From an uncultured Verrucomicrobiota bacterium (GTDB lineage Bacteria; Verrucomicrobiota; Kiritimatiellia; RFP12; UBA3636), in contig CAMOEO010000012.1 in the NCBI GenBank assembly GCA_946612175.1, positions 1 through 21,339 of the forward strand: DNA of 21,339 bases, given 5' to 3'. Below are positions 1 through 6,600 of the stretch, in pieces. A program made the translations under genes and the position numbers. How positions within the stretch are numbered: the stretch's first letter is position 1; each line of letters begins with the position of its first letter. The notes under the pieces were generated by a model, which worked only from the letters and a program-made list of their open reading frames with translations, was not told the DNA's origin and ran no database searches.

Positions 1-14
1 ACACCGGCAGGCCC

Positions 15-46
15 GCGAACCAGTCAACCTGCGAACCTGCCAACCT
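15..46 (+). repeat. Four 8-base tandem units of NNNAACCN type upstream of metY-like gene
   Basis: Four consecutive 8-base units can be read at 15, 23, 31 and 39: GCGAACCA, GTCAACCT, GCGAACCT and GCCAACCT. They end 17 bases before the start codon at 64. Similar units of 9 bases precede the biotin synthase and alcohol dehydrogenase genes. The role is unknown. An unstructured leader, or a micro-satellite typical of this genome, are both possible. Confidence 0.6.
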
Positions 47-63
47 CCCGAAAGGCAATCTCC

Positions 64-1353
64 ATGAGCAAATTCCATCTCGAAACCCTCGCCGTCCACG
101 CCGGGCAGCCCGCAAAGGGCGACCCCACCACCAACGCGCGCGCCGTCCCGGTCTACCGCACGACGGCCTACAACTTCCGCGACAGCAAGCACGGCGCCGA
201 CCTCTTCGGCCTGCGCGAGCTCGGGAACATCTACGCGCGCCTGATGAACCCCACCAACGACGTCCTCAACGCCCGCCTCGCGGCGCTCGAGGGCGGCGCG
301 GCGGCGCTCACGCTCTCGTCGGGCACGGCGGCGATCTTCTTCACCGTCACGAACATCGCCCGCGCCGGCGACGAGATCGTCGCGGCCTCCAACCTCTACG
401 GCGGCACGTTCTCGCAGTTCGACGCGATCCTCCCGAACGTCGGCATCAAGGTCCGCTTCGCCCCGGTGAACGACATCGCCGCGACGGAGGCGCTGATCAA
501 CGAGAAAACGCGGCTCGTCTTCGTCGAGACCATCGGCAACCCGGCGCTCGACGTCGCCGACATCGAGGCCTACGCCGCGCTCGCGCACAGGCACGGTCTG
601 CCGCTCGTCGTGGACTCCACGTTCACGACCCCGGCGCTGCTGCGCCCGATCGAGCACGGCGCGGACATCGTGATCCACTCGCTCTCCAAGTGGATCGGCG
701 GCCACGGCGCCGGCATCGGCGGCGCGGTGGTCGACTCCGGGAAGTTTGACTGGAAGGACCCGAAGTTCGCGCTCTACAACGAGCCCGACGCCGGCTACCA
801 CGGCCTGCGCTTCGCGCACGACCTGCCCGAGCCCCTGCGCCCGGTCGCGTTCACGCTGCGCCTGCTCACCGTGGGCATCCGCAACCAGGGCCCGACGCTC
901 GCGCCGGACGCCGCGTGGATCTTCCTGCAAGGGGTGGAGTCGCTGCCGTTGCGCATCGCGAAGCACAGCGCGAACGCGCTCGCGGTCGCGAAGCACCTGC
1001 AGAGCCACCCGAAGGTCGCGTGGGTGAAGTATCCCTCGCTCACGCAGCCGGAACTGGCGGCCAAGTACCTGCCGGACGGCGCCGGCGGGATGGTCGTCTT
1101 CGGCGTGAAGGGCGGATCCGACGAAGCCCGCAAGTTCGCCGACTCCCTCAACGGCGAGATCTTCTCGCTGCTGGCGAACGTCGGCGACGCCAAGTCGCTC
1201 GTCATCCACCCGGCCTCGACCACGCACTCGCAGCTCTCCGACGAGGACCTGCGCAAGGGCGGCGTCCTGCCGGAGCTCGTCCGCCTCTCGATCGGCATCG
1301 AGCACGTCGATGACATCGTCGCCGAGCTCGACCGCGCCCTCGACGCGATCTAG
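64..1353 (+). CDS. metY: O-acetylhomoserine sulfhydrylase (aminocarboxypropyltransferase), PLP-dependent
   Basis: A 429-residue cytoplasmic PLP enzyme of the Cys/Met metabolism family, full length for MetY (about 430). It is expected to make homocysteine from O-acetylhomoserine and sulfide. Seen in the sequence: the N-terminal segment around residues 28-36 and the DLFGLRELGNIYARLMNPTN-like block at 46-65, which is characteristic of MetY; the PLP-ring aspartate D184 in VVDSTFTTP; and the Schiff-base lysine K209 in HSLSKWIGGHG. The start has a weak AAAGG ribosome site at 52-56. A strong hairpin follows the stop, so this gene may be transcribed alone, with the second sulfur enzyme 117 bases downstream. 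O-succinylhomoserine as substrate cannot be excluded from sequence alone. Confidence 0.92.
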   Translation: MSKFHLETLAVHAGQPAKGDPTTNARAVPVYRTTAYNFRDSKHGADLFGLRELGNIYARLMNPTNDVLNARLAALEGGAAALTLSSGTAAIFFTVTNIARAGDEIVAASNLYGGTFSQFDAILPNVGIKVRFAPVNDIAATEALINEKTRLVFVETIGNPALDVADIEAYAALAHRHGLPLVVDSTFTTPALLRPIEHGADIVIHSLSKWIGGHGAGIGGAVVDSGKFDWKDPKFALYNEPDAGYHGLRFAHDLPEPLRPVAFTLRLLTVGIRNQGPTLAPDAAWIFLQGVESLPLRIAKHSANALAVAKHLQSHPKVAWVKYPSLTQPELAAKYLPDGAGGMVVFGVKGGSDEARKFADSLNGEIFSLLANVGDAKSLVIHPASTTHSQLSDEDLRKGGVLPELVRLSIGIEHVDDIVAELDRALDAI

Positions 1354-1368
1354 CGCGCGACTCGCGAG

Positions 1369-1400
1369 GGCGCCGGCGCGGCATCCGCCGCGCCGGCGCC
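1369..1400 (+). terminator. Perfect 14-bp hairpin after metY
   Basis: GGCGCCGGCGCGGC (1369-1382) is followed by the loop ATCC and its exact complement (1387-1400). It lies 15 bases after the metY stop. There is no U-tract behind it, so it is a terminator or 3' stabiliser by position and strength rather than a canonical intrinsic terminator. Confidence 0.6.
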
Positions 1401-1403
1401 TCT

Positions 1404-1436
1404 CCGCGATCGGCCCCCATTCGCAGGGGATCGCGG
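1404..1436 (+). other. Second inverted repeat in metY / transsulfuration gene intergenic region
   Basis: CCGCGATC (1404-1411) pairs perfectly with GATCGCGG (1429-1436), with an inner CCCC/GGGG match. It begins four bases after the 14-bp hairpin and ends 34 bases before the next start codon. It could be part of a leader structure for the downstream sulfur gene. I could not match it to a SAM riboswitch core. Confidence 0.4.
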
Positions 1437-1470
1437 CCATTCTTCACAACCATTCGGCAGTGGTTCGACA

Positions 1471-2652
1471 ATGAAGCATTCCCTTTCCACGCAGACCGTC
1501 CACGCCGGACCGGACGGCGACGCCGCCACGGGCGCCGTCAACGTCCCGATCTACCAGACCTCGACGTTCCGCCAGCGGGGTCTGGGGGACAACACGGGGT
1601 GGGAATACGCGCGCACGGGCAATCCGACGCGGGCGGCGCTGGAGGCGGCGATCGCGCAGCTGGAGGGCGGGACGCACGGCTTCGCGTTCGCGTCCGGGAT
1701 GGCGGCGATCGGCGCGGTGCTCTCGCTCCTGAAGGCCGGCGACCGGGTACTGCTCTCGCGCACCGTCTACGGCGGCTCGTTCCGCATCCTCGACAAGGTC
1801 TTCGCGCGGTTCGGCGTCGGCTGGACGCTCGCGGAGGGGGAGGAGCCCGAGGCGTTCGAGCGGGCGTTCGAGGAGCACCCGGACGTGCGGGCGGTGCTGC
1901 TGGAGTCGCCGGCCAACCCGCTGCTGGCGGTGACGGACCTCGCGGCGGTCGCCGCCGTCGCGAAGGCGCGCGGGGCGCTCGTGGTGGTGGACAACACGTT
2001 CCTCACGCCGTATCTGCAGCGGCCGCTCGCGCTCGGCGCGGACGTCGTCGTGCACTCCGCCACGAAGTATCTGGGCGGGCACAGCGACCTCGTGGCGGGC
2101 CTCGCCGTCACGGCGCGCGCGGACCTGGCCGAGTCGCTCGCGTTCGTCCAGAACGCGACGGGCGGGGTGCTCGGGCCGTTCGACTCGTTCCTGCTGCTGC
2201 GCGGGCTCAAGACGCTCGCGGTGCGGATGGACCGGCACGTCGCGAACGCGGAGATCCTCGCCGGGCGGCTCGGTTCGCACCCCGCGGTGGCGCGCGTCTG
2301 GTATCCGGGGCTGCCGTCGGACCCGGGCTACGGGACGAACCGCCGCCAGGCGGCGGCGGGCGGCGGGATGGTGTCCTTCGAGCTCGCGCACGGGCTCGAC
2401 CCGCGGCCGTTCTTCCGCGCGCTGCGGCTCGTGGCGCTGGCGGAGTCGCTCGGCGGCGTGGAGTCGCTCGCGTGCCACCCCGCCACGATGACGCACGCCT
2501 CGATTCCGGCGGACATCCGCGCGAAGGTCGGGATCACGGACCAGCTCGTGCGGCTCTCGGTCGGCATCGAGGACGCAGAGGACATCTGGCGCGACGTGGA
2601 CGCGGCGCTGCGCGCGGCGTCGACGGCGAGCGGGACGCGGGGCGGGTGTTGA
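1471..2652 (+). CDS. Transsulfuration PLP enzyme, cystathionine gamma-synthase/gamma-lyase type
   Basis: A 393-residue member of the same Cys/Met PLP family as its neighbour, of the shorter MetB/MccB length class. The N-terminal region reads TQTVHAG then VPIYQTSTF (residues 25-33). YARTGNPTR lies at 46-54, the PLP aspartate is D174 in VVVDNTF, and the Schiff-base lysine is K199 in HSATKYLGGH. Members form cystathionine from an activated homoserine and cysteine, or split cystathionine to cysteine. Sequence alone does not separate gamma-synthase, gamma-lyase and O-succinylhomoserine sulfhydrylase. A cysteine synthase follows 59 bases downstream, an arrangement reminiscent of the mccA-mccB reverse transsulfuration pair. 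No Shine-Dalgarno is visible. The last residues (from about 385) look like an unconserved tail. Confidence 0.88.
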   Translation: MKHSLSTQTVHAGPDGDAATGAVNVPIYQTSTFRQRGLGDNTGWEYARTGNPTRAALEAAIAQLEGGTHGFAFASGMAAIGAVLSLLKAGDRVLLSRTVYGGSFRILDKVFARFGVGWTLAEGEEPEAFERAFEEHPDVRAVLLESPANPLLAVTDLAAVAAVAKARGALVVVDNTFLTPYLQRPLALGADVVVHSATKYLGGHSDLVAGLAVTARADLAESLAFVQNATGGVLGPFDSFLLLRGLKTLAVRMDRHVANAEILAGRLGSHPAVARVWYPGLPSDPGYGTNRRQAAAGGGMVSFELAHGLDPRPFFRALRLVALAESLGGVESLACHPATMTHASIPADIRAKVGITDQLVRLSVGIEDAEDIWRDVDAALRAASTASGTRGGC

Positions 2653-2668
2653 ACGCGGACGTCCGCGT
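2653..2668. other. 16-base perfect palindrome directly after a stop codon
   Basis: ACGCGGACGTCCGCGT is its own reverse complement and starts on the base after the stop codon at 2650-2652. As RNA it would fold into a 6-bp hairpin with an ACGU loop. As DNA it is a symmetric site suitable for a dimeric regulator. A pyrimidine-rich stretch (2668-2711) separates it from the next ATG. Confidence 0.5.
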
Positions 2669-2711
2669 CTTCTCCACCCGATTTCCAAACCCCAATCCCC
2701 CCCTTTTTCCC

Positions 2712-3626
2712 ATGCTCTACTCCTCCTATGCCGACCTGATCGGCGAAACGCCGCTCGTGCGGCTCGGGCGCCTCGACCTGCCCGAAGGCGCCACGCTCTG
2801 GGCCAAGCTCGAGCTCGCGAACCCCGGCGGCAGCGTCAAGGACCGCATCGGCCGCGCGATGATCGATGATGCAGAACGGCGCGGCGCGCTGCGCCCCGGC
2901 GGCACGATCGTCGAGGGCACCGCCGGCAACACCGGCATCGGCATCGCGTTCGCCGCGATCGGCCGCGGCTACCGGGTCGTCTTCGTCGTGCCGGACAAGT
3001 TCTCCGGCGAGAAGGTCGCGCTGCTGCGTGCGCTTGGCGCGGAGATCGTCCGCACCCCGCGCTCGGGCGGGATGCTGCTCGCGGAGAGGCGCGCGGACGA
3101 GATCGCCGCCGCCACGCCGGGCGCCGTCGTGCTCGGGCAGTTCCGCAACCCGGCCAACCCGCGCGCGCACTACGAGACGACCGGCCCGGAGATCTGGCGC
3201 GACCTCGGCGGGCGCGTCGACGCGTTCGTCGCGGGCGCCGGCAGCGGCGGCACCTTCAGCGGCGTCGCGCGCTACCTCAAGGAGAGGAACCCGGCGCTGC
3301 GCGCGGTGCTCGCGGACCCCGTCGGCTCCACGATGGGCGGCGGCGAACACGCAGACTACGACATCGAGGGGATCGGCAACGACTTCGTCGCCGAGACGAT
3401 GGACATGGCGCTCGTCGACGAGGTCGTCAAGGTCGCGGACGAGGAGGCGTTCGACGCCGCGCGGGACCTCGCGCGGCGCGAGGGGATCGTGGCGGGCTCC
3501 AGCTCCGGCGCCGCGCTTGCCGCCGCGCTGCGCGCGATCCGCTCGGGACTGCGCGGCAACGTCGTCGTCCTCTTCCCCGATCGCGGCGACCGCTACTTCA
3601 GCAAGGGCCTCTTCCCCGCGGACTGA
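2712..3626 (+). CDS. Cysteine synthase family protein (PLP fold type II)
   Basis: A 304-residue cytoplasmic enzyme of the cysteine synthase / cystathionine beta-synthase family, usual length. It joins sulfide to O-acetylserine, or possibly homocysteine to serine. Seen: the N-terminal IGETPLVRL (10-18), the PLP lysine K43 in GGSVKDR, the phosphate-side loop GTAGNTGIG in place of the common PTSGNTG, the glycine loop GAGSGGTFSG, the SSSGAALA element, and the ending PDRGDRYFSKGLF. The GTAGNTG and GDRYFS signatures place it outside the classical CysK and CysM subgroups. The ATG at 2712 is chosen because homology begins at once; the frame stays open far upstream only as a shadow. The leader is almost purely pyrimidine and has no Shine-Dalgarno. 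RidA follows nine bases after the stop, so the two are probably co-transcribed. Confidence 0.88.
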   Translation: MLYSSYADLIGETPLVRLGRLDLPEGATLWAKLELANPGGSVKDRIGRAMIDDAERRGALRPGGTIVEGTAGNTGIGIAFAAIGRGYRVVFVVPDKFSGEKVALLRALGAEIVRTPRSGGMLLAERRADEIAAATPGAVVLGQFRNPANPRAHYETTGPEIWRDLGGRVDAFVAGAGSGGTFSGVARYLKERNPALRAVLADPVGSTMGGGEHADYDIEGIGNDFVAETMDMALVDEVVKVADEEAFDAARDLARREGIVAGSSSGAALAAALRAIRSGLRGNVVVLFPDRGDRYFSKGLFPAD

Positions 3627-3635
3627 ACGACTGCC

Positions 3636-4013
3636 ATGTCCCCCCTTTCCACCCCTTCCGCCCCCTCCGCGCTCGGTCCCTATTCGCAGGGAATCGACGC
3701 CGGGCCATTCGTCTTCGTCTCCGGACAGCTTCCCGTCGACCCCGCCACGGGCGAAATCCCGGACGACGCGGCGGCGCAGGCCGAGCGCGCCTTCGCCAAC
3801 GTCCGCGCCATCCTCGCCGCCGCCGGCCTCGGGCTTGAGCACGTCGCCAAGACCACGGTCTTTCTGTCCGATCTCGCCGATTTCGCCGCCGTGAACGAGG
3901 TCTATGCCCGCGCGTTCGTCGCGCCGTTCCCCGCGCGCTCCTGCGTCCAGGCCGCCGCCTTGCCGCGCGGCGCACGCCTCGAGGTCGAGGCCATCGCCGT
4001 CCGCCCGTCCTGA
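3636..4013 (+). CDS. ridA: RidA family 2-iminobutanoate/2-iminopropanoate deaminase
   Basis: A 125-residue protein of the YjgF/YER057c/UK114 family, full length. RidA proteins are cytosolic trimers that hydrolyse reactive enamine/imine intermediates (2-aminoacrylate, 2-aminocrotonate) released by PLP enzymes. Seen: GPYSQGI near residue 14, FVSGQLPVDPATGEI at 27-41, and the conserved end FPARSCVQAAALPRGARLEVEAIA. In that end, R101 corresponds to the substrate-binding arginine and C103 is the usual conserved cysteine. It starts nine bases after the cysteine synthase stop, which fits a scavenging role for imines made by the three PLP enzymes upstream. No Shine-Dalgarno is visible. Confidence 0.93.
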   Translation: MSPLSTPSAPSALGPYSQGIDAGPFVFVSGQLPVDPATGEIPDDAAAQAERAFANVRAILAAAGLGLEHVAKTTVFLSDLADFAAVNEVYARAFVAPFPARSCVQAAALPRGARLEVEAIAVRPS

Positions 4014-4036
4014 TCCCGCAACCCCCATTCCAACCG

Positions 4037-4064
4037 TTGCGCCGCCCCGCCGATTTGGTAGAAT
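4037..4064 (+). promoter_or_regulatory. larE promoter, extended -10, predicted leaderless
   Basis: TTGCGC (4037-4042), a 16-base spacer, and TAGAAT (4059-4064) preceded by TGG (extended -10). The ATG follows after only eight bases (4065-4072), so transcription should start at or next to the start codon. The same -35/-10 pair occurs before the MBL hydrolase gene at 15709-15736. Confidence 0.7.
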
Positions 4065-4072
4065 CCTCGCCC

Positions 4073-4906
4073 ATGAACGATTCCTCCGCCAAACTGGAAA
4101 CCCTCCGCGCATCCTTGCGCGAGGCGCATTCCGCGCTCGTGGCCTTTTCGTCCGGCGTCGATTCGACGTTCCTTCTGCACGTGGCGCACGAGGAGCTCGG
4201 CGATCGCGTCGTGGCGGTCACCGCGCGCTCCCGTTCGTTCCCGAAGCGCGAGCTTGACGAAGCCGCCGACTTCTGCCGCGCCGAAGGCGTGCGCCACGTC
4301 GTGATCGACTCGGAGGAGCTGGACGTGCCGGGCTTTGCGGAAAACCCGCCGGACCGCTGCTACCACTGCAAGCGGGAGCTCTTCGGCAAACTCGTCGCGT
4401 TCGCGCGCGAAAACGGCCTTGCGGCGGTCTTGGAAGGATCCAACGTCGATGACGACGGCGACTACCGCCCCGGCCGCCGCGCCATCCGCGAACTCGGCGT
4501 CCGCAGCCCGCTGCGCGACGCAGGCCTGACGAAGGCCGAGATTCGCGCGCTTTCGCGCGCAATGGGCCTTCCGACCGCCGACAAGCCCTCCTTCGCCTGC
4601 CTCGCCTCGCGTTTCCCCTACGGCGAACGCATCACGGCCGAGGGCCTGGACCGGGTCGGCCGCGCCGAGGATTGGATTCGCGCGGCGTTCCCCGGACTCG
4701 GCCAGTTGCGAGTCCGCTCGCACGCGGGCGGCGTCGCCCGCATCGAAGTTTCGCCCGCCGACATTCCCCGCCTCGCCGCCCGCGCGCCGGAACTCTCCGA
4801 CGCCCTCCGCTCAATCGGCTTCGCCTATGTCTCCCTCGATCTCCGCGGCTACCGCACCGGCAGCCTCAACGAGGCGCTGCGCGCCCCGTTGAGGAGTGAC
4901 GAGTGA
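4073..4906 (+). CDS. larE: ATP-dependent sacrificial sulfur transferase LarE family
   Basis: A 277-residue PP-loop ATPase of the LarE family. LarE adenylates the pyridinium biscarboxylate precursor of the nickel-pincer nucleotide and donates sulfur to it. Seen: the PP-loop SSGVDST (26-32), the CYHCKREL motif (C96, C99), and ACLASRFPYG, in which C176 falls at the same residue number as the sacrificial cysteine known from the Lactobacillus plantarum enzyme. The ATG at 4073 is preferred over the in-frame TTG at 4037 because that TTG is the -35 element of the promoter. No larA, larB or larC lies in this window, so another sulfur-transfer role is possible. The last codons lie within a GAGTGAC tandem repeat. 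Confidence 0.87.
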   Translation: MNDSSAKLETLRASLREAHSALVAFSSGVDSTFLLHVAHEELGDRVVAVTARSRSFPKRELDEAADFCRAEGVRHVVIDSEELDVPGFAENPPDRCYHCKRELFGKLVAFARENGLAAVLEGSNVDDDGDYRPGRRAIRELGVRSPLRDAGLTKAEIRALSRAMGLPTADKPSFACLASRFPYGERITAEGLDRVGRAEDWIRAAFPGLGQLRVRSHAGGVARIEVSPADIPRLAARAPELSDALRSIGFAYVSLDLRGYRTGSLNEALRAPLRSDE

Positions 4907-4914
4907 CGAGTGCC
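4894..4914 (+). repeat. GAGTGAC 7-base tandem repeat spanning the larE stop codon
   Basis: Three units at 4894, 4901 and 4908: GAGTGAC, GAGTGAC and GAGTGCC. The larE stop codon (4904-4906) lies inside the second unit. Another repeat family starts 13 bases later, so the whole larE-bioB junction is built of short repeats. Confidence 0.65.
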
Positions 4915-4926
4915 GCTGGCCACACC

Positions 4927-4953
4927 GTTTCAACTGTTTCAACCGTTTCAACC
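4927..4953 (+). repeat. GTTTCAACC 9-base tandem repeat abutting the bioB start
   Basis: Three units at 4927 (GTTTCAACT), 4936 and 4945 (GTTTCAACC). The last unit ends on the base before the bioB ATG. The region holds no Shine-Dalgarno. Near-identical units precede the alcohol dehydrogenase at the end of the window. Confidence 0.75.
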
Positions 4954-5958
4954 ATGACAACCGCATCTGCCCTTGCCGACCGCCTGATCGCCGGCGGAGA
5001 CCCCGCCACGGCGGAGGAGCTCGTCGACCTGCTGAAGAACGCCCCGCGCGAGGAGCTGCGCGAGGCCGCGCACCGCGTGACGGTCGCGTTCGCGCCGAAG
5101 CACTTCGACTTCTGCTCGATCGTGAACGCGCGGTCCGGGCGCTGCCCCGAGAACTGCAAGTGGTGCGCCCAGAGCGCGCACTGGAAGACGGGCTGCGAGT
5201 GCCACGGCTGGATCGGCGCGGAGGCGTGCGCGAAGGCCGCGAAGGAGGCCGAGGCGAACGGCGCCGACCGCATCGGCATCGTGACGAGCGGCCGCGCGCA
5301 GACGCCCGCCGACGTCGACGCGCTCTGCGAGGCCCTCCGCGCGATGCGGCGCGAGTCGGAGATCGAGCTCTGCGGCTCGCTCGGGCTCGTCTCCGAGGCG
5401 GACCTGGCGAAGCTCAAGGAGGCCGGGCTCAAGCGCCTGCACTGCAACCTCGAGACCGCGCCCTCGCTCTTCCCGTCGCTCTGCTCCACGCACACGCAGG
5501 CGCAGAAGCTCGAGACGCTCCGCGCCGCGCGCCGCCTCGGGATGCAGATCTGCTGCGGCGGGATCGTCGGGATGGGCGAGACGGACGAGCAGCTCGTCGA
5601 GTTCGCGCTTACGATCCGCGCCGTCGCGCCCGACTCGATCCCGGTGAACTTCCTCCACCCGATCGAGGGCACGCCCCTCGGCGCGCGGGGCGTCCCCGAC
5701 CCGGAGCGCGCCGTGGACGCCGTCGCGATCCTGCGCCTCGCGAACCCCGCCACGCCGCTGCGCTTCGCGGGCGGCCGGCGCGACATGACCGACGAGACCG
5801 CCGCCAGGTGCGTCCTCGTCGGCATGAACGCCGGCATCGCCGGTCCGCTCCTCACGACGCCCGGCGCCGACTTCGACGACGACCGCGCGCTTGCTCAGGC
5901 GGCCGGCTACCACGTCACGCCGCAAGCCCGGCGTCCGGGCGCTGCTCCCGCCGACTGA
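4954..5958 (+). CDS. bioB: Biotin synthase (radical SAM), type II features
   Basis: A 334-residue radical SAM enzyme that inserts sulfur into dethiobiotin. Seen: the 4Fe-4S motif CPENCKWC (C64, C68, C71), the GIVTSGR segment (108-114), C140 in ELCGSLG, C164 in HCNLET, CCGGIVGMGE (C200, C201), and NFLHPIEGTPL. The classical auxiliary-cluster cysteine C97 of E. coli BioB is replaced here (GIV where E. coli has CMG), while extra cysteines appear at 164 and 201. That pattern resembles the type II biotin synthases of anaerobes, for which an auxiliary 4Fe-5S cluster has been reported. The ATG at 4954 is chosen; the in-frame GTG at 4903 would only add residues encoded by the tandem repeats. No other biotin gene is in the window. 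Confidence 0.92.
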   Translation: MTTASALADRLIAGGDPATAEELVDLLKNAPREELREAAHRVTVAFAPKHFDFCSIVNARSGRCPENCKWCAQSAHWKTGCECHGWIGAEACAKAAKEAEANGADRIGIVTSGRAQTPADVDALCEALRAMRRESEIELCGSLGLVSEADLAKLKEAGLKRLHCNLETAPSLFPSLCSTHTQAQKLETLRAARRLGMQICCGGIVGMGETDEQLVEFALTIRAVAPDSIPVNFLHPIEGTPLGARGVPDPERAVDAVAILRLANPATPLRFAGGRRDMTDETAARCVLVGMNAGIAGPLLTTPGADFDDDRALAQAAGYHVTPQARRPGAAPAD

Positions 5959-5965
5959 CGGGAGA

Positions 5966-6097
5966 AGGGGCCATGCCCCTCCCCGAACCCCACCCCGTGA
6001 GAGCCGAAGCGCGGATCGGGCGGTTGCGGGCGCCGAAGCGCCCGAAGCCGCCCGTGTGGCGCTCGGGGGGCGGTGACGGGATGGGTTCGGGGAGGGC
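5966..6097. repeat. Compound inverted repeat downstream of bioB
   Basis: CCCTCCCCGAACCC (5977-5990) is exactly complementary to 6083-6096, and pairing extends inward through 5994-5997 with 6077-6080. Inside lies a second hairpin: CGGGCGG (6017-6023) with CCGCCCG (6048-6054), enclosing CGGGCGC-CGAA-GCGCCCG (6027-6044). A third small hairpin, AGGGG/CCCCT (5966-5980), overlaps the left arm and could compete with it. It begins eight bases after bioB, so it may terminate that transcript. The complexity suggests a dispersed palindromic element or a folded RNA. Confidence 0.6.
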
Positions 6098-6294
6098 GGA
6101 GTCGTCGCCCGTATACCGCTCGCGTCAGATTTTGGCGACTTTCGCGGAATAGAGAGGTGAATGGACCTCTCGCAACAAATGAAGCCGCGCGGCGCAGCCG
6201 TGCCTCACAAGCCAGCCAAGCGCATCGCGCCCGGCCGCGGGGGTCTTCCCTCATTTGCCGAAGGCACACCCGCGCGGCCGGCGGACGATTCCGC

Positions 6295-6323
6295 TTGCCC
6301 CGGACGCGCGAATCGGGTATCAT
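6295..6323 (+). promoter_or_regulatory. Candidate promoter of the envelope gene cluster
   Basis: TTGCCC (6295-6300), a 17-base spacer and TATCAT (6318-6323) form a good sigma-70-type promoter. It lacks the TG extension seen at the leaderless promoters. It would give a leader of about 270 bases before the ATG at 6601. Confidence 0.5.
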
Positions 6324-6406
6324 CCGGCCCTGTCGCGACGCGAAAGCGGCGCGGCGCCAGCATCGATCTCGATCTGGACAAGCAACCCTACCGCAGAGAA
6401 ACGGCC

Positions 6407-6429
6407 AAACGGCGCTTCGGCGCCGGTTT
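6407..6429 (+). other. UUCG-capped hairpin in the leader
   Basis: The arms AAACGGCGC (6407-6415) and GCGCCGGTTT (6420-6429) pair around a TTCG loop closed by C-G, with one bulged G. C(UUCG)G loops are exceptionally stable in RNA. Only a short run of T follows, so attenuation or leader protection is as likely as termination. Confidence 0.45.
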
Positions 6430-6600
6430 CAAAAGGTGGAACGCGCTTGTCCGTCGCGCGCCCCGAGGGCGTGTCTTCGGCTTGTTTCGTTCCCAAGGCG
6501 CTTGGCCGTGCCTTCTGCGGAAACAATCCCGGAGGCGCGCCCCCTTCCTTTCCCCGCGTGCCAACGGCAACAGGAACGGGGAACGGAAGGAAAACAAAAC

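Larger units (their letters stand above)
5959..6600. other. 642-base non-coding gap with nested inverted repeats, promoter and structured leader
   Basis: No convincing gene lies here. Open frames on both strands (for example 5907-6323 minus and 6161-6604 plus) have no recognisable motif and cross the palindromes and the promoter. The first 140 bases hold a large inverted repeat around a near-perfect hairpin. A small hairpin GAGAGGT/ACCTCTC lies at 6152-6171. A promoter lies at 6295-6323. A leader of about 270 bases then runs to the first lipoprotein gene and contains a UUCG-capped hairpin at 6407-6429. Confidence 0.6.

Noticed and set aside
1354..1470. SAM or S-box riboswitch before the second sulfur gene
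   Set aside because: The inverted repeats are real, but none of the conserved core sequences of known SAM/SAH riboswitches could be found by eye.
1599..3626. 675-residue plus-strand open frame
   Set aside because: Its first 370 residues are an out-of-frame reading of the transsulfuration gene with Arg/Gly/Ala-rich composition. Only the part from 2712 is the real cysteine synthase.
2328..4112. 594-residue minus-strand open frame
   Set aside because: Antisense shadow of cysteine synthase and ridA, a common artefact in very GC-rich DNA; no motif is present.
6152..6171. Hairpin GAGAGGT/ACCTCTC as an intrinsic terminator
   Set aside because: The stem is only 7 bp with no T-run on the plus strand and no gene ending nearby.
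5907..6323. Possible minus-strand gene of 138 residues in the gap after bioB
   Set aside because: It runs through the nested palindromes and into bioB, with no recognisable motif or ribosome site.
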